From contig JBBRVU010000057.1 of NCBI GenBank assembly GCA_038246575.1, positions 1-21,311 on the forward strand: 21,311 nt of DNA. Reading direction: 5' to 3'. This DNA is from JACCUZ01 sp038246575 (GTDB taxonomy: Bacteria > Actinomycetota > Actinomycetes > JACCUZ01). The notes beneath the pieces are model-generated. The model was given only the letters and a program-made list of their open reading frames with translations. It searched no databases and was not told the origin of the DNA. The translations under genes were made by a program, and so were the position numbers. Within the stretch, counting starts at the first letter, position 1; each line of letters opens with the position of its first letter. Below, piece after piece: positions 1 through 6,599 of this stretch.

Positions 1-139
1 ACGAGCTAGGCGACCTGTGGGCGCCGATGCTGACCGAGGCCGCGCCGCTGCCCTGTGGGGGGCCGCCTGTGGATCGGCCCGAGGCTAAGGCGCCCGATCT
101 CCCTACGCTGGCTGCAGCCCGGAGACGGGAGGACCTGCC

Positions 140-430
140 ATGCGGATGCGCGTCGACACCGAGTCAGTGGCCGAGATGTCGACCGTCCTGGACACCCGCG
201 CCGACGACGCGGGGCGCTGCGCTCGCGAGCTCAGGGCGCTGACGACCGAGGTCACGGACCCGGTCCTGCGCGCAGCGTTGCACCGGCTCGTCGCGATCGG
301 TTCCGGGGTCACGAACGCAGTCGGCCTCGACCTCGCCCACCTCGCGGTCCAGGCCCGGTCGGCCGCCAGGGCGTACGAGGAGACCGAGGCCGGGATCGGC
401 CGGATCGTCGGGCCCGGCCGACCTTCATGA
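140..430 (+). CDS. Small helical WXG100-like protein preceding a DUF1023 hydrolase
   Basis: Encodes 96 aa with no signal peptide or membrane segment; the composition (Ala, Arg, Glu, Leu) and hydrophobic spacing suggest two long helices separated near residues 38-42. I see no WXG tripeptide here, but Y79-x3-E83 near the C-terminus fits the YxxxD/E signal of type VII (ESX) secretion substrates. The ATG start is supported by GGGAGGA at 127-133, 6 nt upstream. The stop overlaps the next start in ATGA (427-430), so the two genes are almost certainly translationally coupled. I infer that it is a small partner of the downstream hydrolase, in the way WXG100 proteins pair with larger substrates. The family is not recognised with certainty; it may simply be a cytosolic conserved hypothetical protein. 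Confidence 0.72.
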   Translation: MRMRVDTESVAEMSTVLDTRADDAGRCARELRALTTEVTDPVLRAALHRLVAIGSGVTNAVGLDLAHLAVQARSAARAYEETEAGIGRIVGPGRPS

Positions 431-1848
431 CCGAGGCTGCCGAGCTGTCTCGTCGGGTCGAGGACCCGCAGCAGCTGCGCGCCGAGGCCGCTCGCGCGCT
501 GCGGCTGTGCGGATGGCTGGACGCGCTGGCCCGCGACCTCGGTCACGACGCCGGCGCGGACATGGGGTCGTGGTCCGGGCCGGCCGAGTCGGCGCTGCGA
601 TCGGCGTCGGCTGCCGACGCCGTGCTGCTCGGTCACGTCGCGACGGCACTTCAGGTCGCAGCGCGCGAGCTGCGGGCGTACGCCGTCGTGCTCGACGAGG
701 AGCTCATGTCGAGGTGGCGGGACGGCAGCGACCCGCGCGAGGTGCTGCGCCTGCACGGCGCGCGATCGGCGCGGTCCATCGATGCCGCAGTGGACGTCCT
801 CCGTCCGCCACCGACGTCGACCCAGGCTCTTCCGAGTCCACGGAGACCCGGGAACGACGTCGATGTCGACAGCGGTCGGATCCCCAGCAGGGCCAACGAG
901 TTGCGGCTGGTTCGAGAGATCGCCGTCCTGCTCGCGTTGGTCGAGCTCGACGAGGCGCAGCGGCGCCGGCTGGAGGTCTGCCTGCGCGTGCGAACCGAGC
1001 TCGGGCGGATCCGTTCGCGGACGGATCCCGGCACGGGGGAGCCGCTCGCCGCCCAGCTCGTGGTCTTCGACCCGTACGCGTTCGGTGGCCAGGGTCGCGC
1101 CGCACTGGCGGTCGGCGACGTCGACATCGCGGACAACGTCGCATTCCTGGTGCCGGGCATGGGCGCCGACGTCCGACGTGGACTGGCGAGGCTCACCACC
1201 AACGCGTTGCGCGTCGGTGCGCGAGCCCGCCGGGCCGACCCGATGCGCACGACAGCCGTCGTCGCGTGGATGGGCTACGACGCCCCGGAGCTGGCATGGG
1301 TCGCAGCTGACGACGCGGCGACGACTGGGGCAGCGTTGCTGGCGACGGACCTGAGGGCGGTGGGCGCTGTCCGCGCCGAGCCGCCGCACCTGACCCTGGT
1401 CGGGCACAGCTACGGCAGCACGACAGTCGGCACAGCACTGCGCGACCACCGCACAGCCGTCGGTGACGCCGTCCTCCTCGGCAGCCCGGGGGCCAACGTG
1501 GAGCGGGCCAGGGACCTCCGGCTGCCCGCCGGACACGTGTTCGTCGGCGCGAGCAGCCGGGACCCCGTCTCCTATCTCGACCGGTTCGGCGCCGACCCGG
1601 CGCACGAGGCGTTCGGGGCGGTCCGATTCCGCGCCGAGGACCCGAGCCGCAACGGCTGGCGACTCGATCTCGCCGACCACTCGAAGTACTTCCGCGCTCG
1701 CAGCGAGTCCCTCGACGCCATCGCGCACGTTGTGGTCGGCGACGACGCAGGCGTGCGCCGCGCCCCGTACCGTGACGAGATGCCGCTGCTGCCCGACGGC
1801 ATCAGCACCGACCCGGAGGCCGACCGTGAACCCACCACCGTCAACTGA
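427..1848 (+). CDS. Alpha/beta hydrolase, DUF1023 type, with N-terminal WXG-like helical region
   Basis: 473 aa. The C-terminal half is an alpha/beta hydrolase of the DUF1023 (PF06259) type found mainly in actinobacteria. The nucleophile elbow GHSYGS puts Ser at residue 328; D379 (in RDPVSYLDRF) and H418 (in ADHSKYF) are the likely Asp and His of the triad. The substrate is unknown; lipase/esterase-like activity is only inferred. Residues 1 to about 125 are helical and contain W49-S50-G51, a WXG-type turn, followed by an ELRAYAVVLDEEL helix like those of WXG100/ESX substrates. The reading frame stays open upstream to about position 55, but the ATG at 427 overlaps the stop of the preceding small gene (ATGA), which decides the start. 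The 3' end overlaps the next gene by 23 nt. The context suggests a possible type VII-secreted enzyme; no ESX machinery is in the window. Confidence 0.85.
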   Translation: MTEAAELSRRVEDPQQLRAEAARALRLCGWLDALARDLGHDAGADMGSWSGPAESALRSASAADAVLLGHVATALQVAARELRAYAVVLDEELMSRWRDGSDPREVLRLHGARSARSIDAAVDVLRPPPTSTQALPSPRRPGNDVDVDSGRIPSRANELRLVREIAVLLALVELDEAQRRRLEVCLRVRTELGRIRSRTDPGTGEPLAAQLVVFDPYAFGGQGRAALAVGDVDIADNVAFLVPGMGADVRRGLARLTTNALRVGARARRADPMRTTAVVAWMGYDAPELAWVAADDAATTGAALLATDLRAVGAVRAEPPHLTLVGHSYGSTTVGTALRDHRTAVGDAVLLGSPGANVERARDLRLPAGHVFVGASSRDPVSYLDRFGADPAHEAFGAVRFRAEDPSRNGWRLDLADHSKYFRARSESLDAIAHVVVGDDAGVRRAPYRDEMPLLPDGISTDPEADREPTTVN

Positions 1849-2026
1849 CGATCAGGCTGCCGGCGCCGGCGAGGTGACCTGCGCACTGTGCGCCGCGACT
1901 GCGCCGGCACTGCCGCTGGGCTGGGGCACGTCCATCGACCGCGGCGTCACGGTCCACCACTGCGAGCGCTGCAGCCGGGAGAACGTGCGCGCGATGGAGA
2001 GCAAGCTCGACCCGGAGTGGTGGTGA
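1826..2026 (+). CDS. Small zinc-ribbon protein (conserved actinobacterial hypothetical)
   Basis: 66 aa, GTG start at 1826 with GGAGG at 1815-1819 (6-nt spacing), both inside the 3' end of the hydrolase gene in another frame. C19-x2-C22 and C46-x2-C49 form a four-Cys zinc-ribbon pattern; the C-terminus (ESKLDPEWW) matches my recollection of a widespread small actinobacterial protein of unknown role. It is the last gene of the three-gene + strand unit and converges on the ABC1-kinase gene, with only 43 nt between the two stops. No function can be assigned; a structural zinc site and a protein- or nucleic-acid-binding role are inferred. Confidence 0.8.
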   Translation: MNPPPSTDDQAAGAGEVTCALCAATAPALPLGWGTSIDRGVTVHHCERCSRENVRAMESKLDPEWW

Positions 2027-2069
2027 GTCGCCGACCGAGCCATCAGGGCGTGCGGGCGGCCGGAATGCG

Positions 2070-3401
2070 CTAACCCCTGCGCCGCGGCCGTTTGGCTGCG
2101 AAACCCGGCAGCCACTTCTCGAGCTCCGCCCGCCACGCTCCTTCTGCCTCGAGCTGGCAGAGCACGCCGATCGCGCCGGCTGTCACCCGGTGGATCAGCA
2201 GGTACTCCGGTGGCAGGTTGAGTCGCAGCCCCGTGCTGTACGTGGGGGAGCGGGGGTCGCCGACTCGCAACGCCTGGGCCCGCAGCCAGGCGCGCGAGAA
2301 GCGGAACGTCTCGACACCTGCCGGCTCCAGGGTGGGCCCGAGGTAGGTCAGCAGCTCGTCGCCGTCGAGCTGGACACCCTTGCGCACGAAGCCCTCGGCA
2401 CGCAGGCCGTCGAGCACGCCGTTGCCGTCGCCGGCCAGCGCCAGTCGCAGCAGCGGGCCGATCGGCGTGGGAATGCCGTCGGGGAGCCGGTTGACCGCGC
2501 CGTAGTCGAGCACGACCAGCCGGCCGTCGTCGAGCAGCCGGAAGTTGCCGGGGTGCGGGTCGGCGTGCAGCAGGCCGGCTCGCTGCGGACCGGAGAACAG
2601 GAACCGCGTGAGCAGCAGGCCCGCCCGGTCGCGCTCCGCTCGTGTCCCGCGGGCAATGATCCTCGACAGCGGGACCCCGCCCACCCACTCCGACACGATG
2701 ACCTGGTCGCTGACGTCCACCACCGCAGGTACCAGGATGTCGGGGTCCCCGGCGTACGCCGTGGCGAACGCGGACTGCGACTCAGCCTCCATCCGGTAGT
2801 CCAGCTCCTCGGCCACCCGGCTCTTGAGCTCGGCGACCAGCGGCTTGACGTCCAGGCCGGGCACGACCAGACCGACCAGCCGGCTCATCCGCCCGATCTG
2901 GGTGAGGTCGGAGATCAGGGCCTCACCGGCGCCGGGGTACTGCACCTTGACCGCGACCTCGCGGCCGTCGGCCCACACCGCCTTGTGCACCTGGCCGATG
3001 GAGGCGGCAGCGGCCGGCTTGTCGCTGAAGCGCTCGAACCGCGTGCGCCAGTCCACGCCGAGCTCGCGCGCCAGCACGGCGTGCACCGTGCGTGCCGGCA
3101 ACGGCGGCGCGGCCTCCTGCAACCTGGTGAGCGTCTCGCGGTAGGGGGCGGCGAGGTGCTCGGGCATTGCCGCCTCGAACACCGACATCGCCTGGCCGAA
3201 CTTCATCGCCCCGCCCTTGAGCTCACCGAGGACGCGGAACAGCTGCTCGGCGGTGCGGGCCTGGACCTCGGCCGCCACCAGTTCGGCCGGCCGGCCGCCG
3301 AGCCGCTTGCCGAGCCCCAGCGTCGCCCGGCCCGCGTATCCCAGCGGCAGACCGGCCAGCCTGACGGTCCGTGAGGCGGCGCGACGCGGCAGGTCCTCCA
3401 C
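2070..3401 (-). CDS. ABC1/AarF (UbiB-like) atypical protein kinase family protein
   Basis: 443 aa, near the normal length for the family. The hallmarks are present in order: K67-F-G-Q70 (the KxGQ motif specific to ABC1 kinases), the Ala-rich loop AAAAS at 130-134 replacing the Gly loop, VAVK with the ATP-binding Lys at 152, HADPHPGNF at 279-287 (catalytic-loop Asp281) and LDYG at 298-301 (the DFG equivalent, Asp299). UbiB/COQ8 members act in quinone biosynthesis and lipid handling; the role of the actinobacterial versions is not established, and no ubiquinone genes lie nearby. There is no C-terminal membrane hairpin like that of E. coli UbiB. The GTG start at 3401 gives the family-like N-terminus (xDLPRRA...) but has no clear ribosome binding site. 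It is downstream of, and probably read with, the ThiF-like gene. Confidence 0.93.
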   Translation of the reverse strand: MEDLPRRAASRTVRLAGLPLGYAGRATLGLGKRLGGRPAELVAAEVQARTAEQLFRVLGELKGGAMKFGQAMSVFEAAMPEHLAAPYRETLTRLQEAAPPLPARTVHAVLARELGVDWRTRFERFSDKPAAAASIGQVHKAVWADGREVAVKVQYPGAGEALISDLTQIGRMSRLVGLVVPGLDVKPLVAELKSRVAEELDYRMEAESQSAFATAYAGDPDILVPAVVDVSDQVIVSEWVGGVPLSRIIARGTRAERDRAGLLLTRFLFSGPQRAGLLHADPHPGNFRLLDDGRLVVLDYGAVNRLPDGIPTPIGPLLRLALAGDGNGVLDGLRAEGFVRKGVQLDGDELLTYLGPTLEPAGVETFRFSRAWLRAQALRVGDPRSPTYSTGLRLNLPPEYLLIHRVTAGAIGVLCQLEAEGAWRAELEKWLPGFAAKRPRRRG

Positions 3402-3445
3402 CTACGCAGTGTGTCAAAGGCGTTCCGGCGAACGGAGCCCGCACC

Positions 3446-4519
3446 CTAGTCCGGGTCGAGGGGTCCCCAGCTGCAGCCGCACGCCGGGTGCCTGGGCCAC
3501 GACCTCCGACGCGTCCGGCCGTCGGCCTGGGAGATCTCGATCGTGCCGTCCACAGCAGGAGGTGTCCCGTCGCCGTCCACCGCGGCCAGCACCTGCAGCC
3601 CTGCGTGGGCGGCGACGGCGGTGGCGAGCACCACGTCACAGGTCTCGACCCGGTGCCGTCCGTTGGCGGCGAGCTGGGCAGCGATGGACGGCCACGCCGG
3701 GTCGCGGTCGCTGCGGTGCAGGTCGTGGCAGCGCAAGCAGGAGGACTGCCCCGGCAGCACGAGCGGCCCGACGATGCCGGTGGCATCACGCACGCCGGCG
3801 TAGAGGTGCGCGACGCCGGACCGGACGAGGCGCTCACCGTGACGAGAATCGGTCGCGCCTCCGTCGCTGGCGAGGATGACGAGGTCGGCGGTGCGCCGGG
3901 TGGCCGGCAGCCGGGTCCGCACCGACGGCGCGGCCCGGCGCAGGGTGCGTGCGGCCGCGTCCTGTCGTCGCGCGCCGAGCTGCTCGGGGGTGAGCCCTGC
4001 TGGTGACAGGTCAGCCGGCCGGGTCGTCGCCGCGTCCTCGACCACCACGGTCCCGATGCCGGCCGCGGCGAGCAGCGTCGCCACCGACGCACCGACCCGT
4101 CCACTGCCCACGACGCTCACTGCCGCCGCACGTCGCCTGGCGAGAACCGCCACCCCGCTGGTGGCGTGCGTCCTGGCGATGGAGGCTGCGGTGGCGTCGG
4201 GCGCGAGCCGGTCGCGTTCCTCGCGATCGAGGGCGTTCCACACCCGCTCGTCCCCCGCGGCGTCCTCCAGCAGCCCCGACCCGCCGAGCAGGCCGAGCAG
4301 GTCGTCGACCGCCCGGCCGGTCAGGCCCAGCGTGAGGGCCGCGGCGTGCAGCCCCGGAACGTCGACGGTGCCGTCGAGCCGGTCGACGAGCTGGGCGCGC
4401 CGCCGGTCCAGGCCGGCGATCACGACGGCGCGGGTGGGATCCAGCCCGAGCTGCAGGGTCGTCCCGTCCCGCCAGAAGCGGCGCAGGGCGGGCTTGAGTC
4501 GGGGACGCACCGGGTGCAC
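3446..4519 (-). CDS. ThiF-family adenylyltransferase-like protein with N-terminal RRE-like region
   Basis: 357 aa. The nucleotide-binding motif VVGSGRVG at 136-143 and the later SDGG (218-221) mark a Rossmann E1/MoeB/ThiF fold. A four-Cys zinc site (C261-x2-C264 and C347-G-C349) is of the ThiF/MoeB type. Residues 20-100 look like a small winged-helix region similar to the PqqD/RRE-like domain of proteins annotated 'TOMM precursor leader peptide-binding protein'; this is inference. The usual catalytic Cys and Arg finger of a true E1 cannot be placed confidently, and no ThiS/MoaD-like Gly-Gly partner or RiPP precursor is visible nearby. Start GTG is supported by GAGGAG 7 nt upstream. Conserved next to the ABC1 kinase in other actinobacteria as I recall. 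The target protein is unknown. Confidence 0.82.
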   Translation of the reverse strand: MHPVRPRLKPALRRFWRDGTTLQLGLDPTRAVVIAGLDRRRAQLVDRLDGTVDVPGLHAAALTLGLTGRAVDDLLGLLGGSGLLEDAAGDERVWNALDREERDRLAPDATAASIARTHATSGVAVLARRRAAAVSVVGSGRVGASVATLLAAAGIGTVVVEDAATTRPADLSPAGLTPEQLGARRQDAAARTLRRAAPSVRTRLPATRRTADLVILASDGGATDSRHGERLVRSGVAHLYAGVRDATGIVGPLVLPGQSSCLRCHDLHRSDRDPAWPSIAAQLAANGRHRVETCDVVLATAVAAHAGLQVLAAVDGDGTPPAVDGTIEISQADGRTRRRSWPRHPACGCSWGPLDPD

Positions 4520-4591
4520 CTGGTCGCTCCTCGATGACCGGACGGACGGGAGCCCCGAGCGTCGCAGAACCGTCCGAGGGGGCCGGCTGCG

Positions 4592-4600
4592 TTGTCCACA
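4592..4600 (+). promoter_or_regulatory. Isolated DnaA box (TTGTCCACA)
   Basis: An exact match to the high-GC actinobacterial DnaA box TTGTCCACA in the 114-nt gap between the M20 gene stop and the ThiF-like gene start, about 70 nt upstream of the ThiF start. A single site can occur by chance; it is listed because a cluster of similar sites occurs at 6444-6584. Confidence 0.4.
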
Positions 4601-4633
4601 GGACTGGGGTGCTCGGCAGTTCGGGCACCGTGC

Positions 4634-5908
4634 TCAGCCGACGCCGCAGATGTCCAGCGCCAGCAGGGCAAGCGCACGCGTCGCGCGGTGCAGCTCGGTC
4701 AACGGCACTCGCTCGTCGGCTGCATGGGCCAGCGCCGCATCGCCCGGCCCGTAGTGGACCGTGGGGATGCCGGCCCCGGTCAGCAGCCGCAGATCACTGC
4801 CGTACGGCGCGCCCCAGGTGCCGGGAGACCCGCCACCGGCGGCGAGGTGCGCGGCCGACACCCGAGCGAGCAGGTCGCTCCCGGTGACCGGCCGCCCCGG
4901 CGCGAACTGGCCGCCCCACCAGGTCACCTCGACGGGGTGCTCGCGCAGCCACGGGTCCTCGGCGCAGGCCTGGGCCACGGCATCCTCGAGTGCACGTCGC
5001 GCGTCCTCGACCGGCTCGTCGAGCGCGACACCCAGCCGGCCCTCGGCCACCAGCTGGTCGGGGACAGTTGACGCCCAGTCACCCGCCCGAACCGTGCCGA
5101 TCGAGAGCGGGTAGGCGATTGGCCAGCGGGCCATCAGCGGGTCGACGTCGGCGTTGCGCGCGGCTTCCAGCCGCTCCAGCGCGGCAAGCACCGGCACCAG
5201 CTTCGTGACGGCACTCACGCCCTCGGTGCGCCGTGAGGCGTGGCAGGCAAGGCCCGGCACCGTGAGCCGGAACGTCAGGGCCCCTGCGGTCGAGGGGACG
5301 AGGTTGAGGCTGGTCGGCTCGGGGACCACGCAGTAGTCGGCCCGGTAGCCGCGCGCGAGCGTCGCGTACGTGCCGAGTCCGCCGTCTTCCTCGCCGGGGA
5401 CGCACGCGACGAGAACATCGCCGCGCAGCGGCACACCGACTCGCGAGAGCACCTCGACCGCGCTGAGCGCGCAGACCAGGCCGGCCTTCATGTCGCAGGC
5501 GCCGCGTCCCAGCATCTCGCCGGACACGACCTGCCCGCCGAACGGGTCCTCGTGGCTCCAGGTGGTCAGGTCGCCGGTCGGCACCACGTCGACGTGCGCG
5601 TTGAGCATCAGGCTGGCGTCGGCACCGTCGCCGCGACCGGGCAGCCGGCCGACGAGCCCCCACGCCTCGTTGCGTTCGACCTCGCTGCCGGGGAAATCAT
5701 GGGCTGCCTGCAGCTCGGCGAGCGGCAGCGGCCAGTGGTCGATGTCGAGCCCGGTGGCGTCCAGGACCGCGGCGAGCTCGCCCTGGATCTCGTGCTCGGC
5801 ATCGGTGCCGCTCACCGACGGCACCCGGATCAGCTCGCGCAGCCGCGCTTCGGTGGTGGACGCGCACGCGTCGATCTCGTCGAGCACCCGGGCAGCCCAG
5901 TCGGTCAC
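4634..5908 (-). CDS. M20-family metallo-deacylase/peptidase (ArgE/DapE/carboxypeptidase type)
   Basis: 424 aa, normal for M20 enzymes. Metal and catalytic residues are all visible: H105-V-D107 (HVD), D139 in GACDMKAG, E173 general base and E174 metal ligand in PGEEDGG, E197 in VVPEP, and H395 near the C-terminus (HAADE). The middle part (about 200-310, with TFRLTVPGLACHASRR) is the dimerisation/lid domain with its substrate-binding His. Family reactions are hydrolysis of N-acyl or peptide bonds, with acetylornithine and succinyl-diaminopimelate among known substrates; the specificity here is not readable, and no arginine or lysine genes are adjacent. The GTG start lies 6 nt after TAGGCT (5915-5920, minus strand) without a ribosome binding site, so a leaderless transcript is likely. 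A hairpin at 5949-5984 isolates it from the upstream gene. Confidence 0.9.
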   Translation of the reverse strand: MTDWAARVLDEIDACASTTEARLRELIRVPSVSGTDAEHEIQGELAAVLDATGLDIDHWPLPLAELQAAHDFPGSEVERNEAWGLVGRLPGRGDGADASLMLNAHVDVVPTGDLTTWSHEDPFGGQVVSGEMLGRGACDMKAGLVCALSAVEVLSRVGVPLRGDVLVACVPGEEDGGLGTYATLARGYRADYCVVPEPTSLNLVPSTAGALTFRLTVPGLACHASRRTEGVSAVTKLVPVLAALERLEAARNADVDPLMARWPIAYPLSIGTVRAGDWASTVPDQLVAEGRLGVALDEPVEDARRALEDAVAQACAEDPWLREHPVEVTWWGGQFAPGRPVTGSDLLARVSAAHLAAGGGSPGTWGAPYGSDLRLLTGAGIPTVHYGPGDAALAHAADERVPLTELHRATRALALLALDICGVG

Positions 5909-5914
5909 GGGCCG

Positions 5915-5920
5915 AGCCTA
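5915..5920 (-). promoter_or_regulatory. -10 box TAGGCT, leaderless start of the M20 gene
   Basis: TAGGCT (TANNNT) reads on the minus strand and is followed after 6 nt by the GTG start at 5908. No Shine-Dalgarno sequence is present. The same hexamer stands before two other genes in this window (11264 and 16541). I see no convincing -35. Confidence 0.5.
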
Positions 5921-5948
5921 AGGCTCGCGGGCGTGCTCCGGAACGCAG

Positions 5949-5984
5949 CGGAGGGGCGGCCCCACACGCGGGGCCGCCCCTCCG
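5949..5984 (-). terminator. Perfect 15-bp GC-rich hairpin downstream of DUF5679 gene
   Basis: Arms 5949-5963 and 5970-5984 pair without mismatch around the 6-nt loop ACACGC. It starts 17 nt beyond the stop of the DUF5679 gene and 25 nt before the M20 -10 box, the right place for an intrinsic terminator of the minus-strand transcript. There is no U-tract on that strand, which is common in actinobacterial terminators. Confidence 0.75.
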
Positions 5985-6001
5985 GTACGTCTTCTCGGGC
6001 G

Positions 6002-6160
6002 TTATGCCTTGCCGAGGATCCGGTTCAGCTTGGTGCCGCAGACAGGGCAGATGCCCTGGGCCATGCGGCGGCCCGACTCGCTGACCTTGACCTCGCCGGT
6101 GAAGTCGCGCTTCTCCTTGCACTTCACGCAGTAGGCATCTCCGGTGTAGCTCTCAGCCAC
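6002..6160 (-). CDS. DUF5679 small zinc-ribbon protein
   Basis: 52 aa. C11-x2-C14 and C38-x2-C41 (CVKC, CPVC) form a zinc ribbon with a basic, Gly-poor linker and the C-terminus GTKLNRILGKA; this is the DUF5679 (PF18930) family, broadly conserved in actinobacteria and of unknown function. The frame remains open to 6436, but the start is the GTG at 6160, preceded by GAGGAGG (AGGAGG about 4-5 nt away), and only this segment is family-like. A small hairpin (6193-6198 with 6204-6209) sits in the presumed leader. A minus-strand TAGGGT (6222-6227) could be its -10 box, weakly supported. Monocistronic, ended by the hairpin at 5949-5984. Confidence 0.9.
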   Translation of the reverse strand: MAESYTGDAYCVKCKEKRDFTGEVKVSESGRRMAQGICPVCGTKLNRILGKA

Positions 6161-6279
6161 AGGTCCTCCTCGGGTGTCGGTTCGGTGTCCGGCGGGCATG
6201 CCGTGCCCGGACCTGCGAATCACCCTAGAGCAGGCTCGCGGCCCAGCGTGCAAGGCGGGGCCGTGAGCGTAAAATCTGG

Positions 6280-6388
6280 GTCGGCCCGCGGGGACGTCAC
6301 GAAGCCCCCGGACCGGTCGTCCGGACCGCTCGCCTTCCCCTTGCGAGCAGGCCGGGCGAACCGTCCCGAGGGCTTCGTCGGGGCCGAC
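6280..6388. ncRNA. Candidate structured RNA: nested inverted repeats in the 6161-6599 intergenic region
   Basis: Three helices nest in order: 6280-6287 with 6381-6388 (8 bp, GTCGGCCC), 6299-6307 with 6370-6378 (9 bp, ACGAAGCCC), and inside them two hairpins, 6308-6312 with 6320-6324 (5 bp) and 6328-6333 with 6343-6348 (6 bp, pyrimidine-rich 9-nt loop). All pairs are Watson-Crick. A TAAAAT at 6270-6275 could start a plus-strand transcript near 6282. On the minus strand the same sequence would be a long leader of the DUF5679 gene, so the strand is left open. I do not match it to a known RNA family; in a GC-rich region some pairing is expected by chance. Confidence 0.35.
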
Positions 6389-6443
6389 GCTAGGAGTCGT
6401 CCCGGGTCCCGTCAACGGATCCGGCCGGATCGGCACGCCAGCC

Positions 6444-6584
6444 TGTGGACAGCGCTGTGGAGACGGTGGGGACGGGTCGGGGTGTCGCTGTGGAGACCCT
6501 GTCCACAGCCCTGTGGATAAACTTGTGGATCATTGCCGACAGCCCGTCTGACCTGCTACGATTCAATCCACCGGCTGTGGACCG
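6444..6584. promoter_or_regulatory. Cluster of seven DnaA-box-like 9-mers
   Basis: Sites at 6444-6452 (TGTGGACAG), 6456-6464 and 6489-6497 (both TGTGGAGAC), 6499-6507 (CTGTCCACA), 6512-6520 (TGTGGATAA, the exact complement of TTATCCACA), 6524-6532 (TGTGGATCA) and 6576-6584 (TGTGGACCG). Six lie in one orientation and one (6499) in the other, making an inverted pair with 6512. One is perfect, two match the actinobacterial TTGTCCACA in 8 of 9 positions, and the rest are weaker. The cluster covers the promoter region of the YgjP-type gene; dnaA and dnaN are not present. It could titrate DnaA or regulate the downstream gene. Confidence 0.6.
6533..6562 (+). promoter_or_regulatory. Promoter of the YgjP-type metallopeptidase gene
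   Basis: TTGCCG (6533-6538), an 18-nt spacer and TACGAT (6557-6562) fit a housekeeping sigma promoter, with transcription expected near 6569, about 31 nt before the GTG start. The last upstream DnaA-like box (6524-6532) abuts the -35 element and another (6576-6584) lies just after the start point. Confidence 0.5.
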
Positions 6585-6599
6585 GAGAAAGTCGCTAGC

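Noticed and set aside
1..139. Possible end of an upstream gene (a frame open from position 2 to a stop at 86-88, and another open from 3 to 242)
   Set aside because: Neither short translation resembles a protein I recognise, and open frames are cheap at this GC content; no feature called.
103..1728. Long open frame on the minus strand opposite the hydrolase gene
   Set aside because: Arg/Val/Gln-rich shadow of a GC-rich gene, no domain, no ribosome binding site, while the plus strand has a full hydrolase.
3412..3417. Perfect TTGACA on the minus strand just upstream of the ABC1-kinase gene
   Set aside because: It lies only 10 nt before the start codon and no -10 follows at 16-18 nt, so it cannot drive this gene from that start.
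6280..6388. Identification of the nested helices as actinobacterial 6C RNA or SRP RNA
   Set aside because: No pair of C6 loops as in 6C RNA and no GGAA/GCAG-type SRP tip; kept only as an unassigned candidate.
5240..6520. Long plus-strand open frame across the M20 gene, DUF5679 gene and intergenic region
   Set aside because: Composition typical of antisense shadow; M20 and DUF5679 motifs on the other strand are unambiguous.
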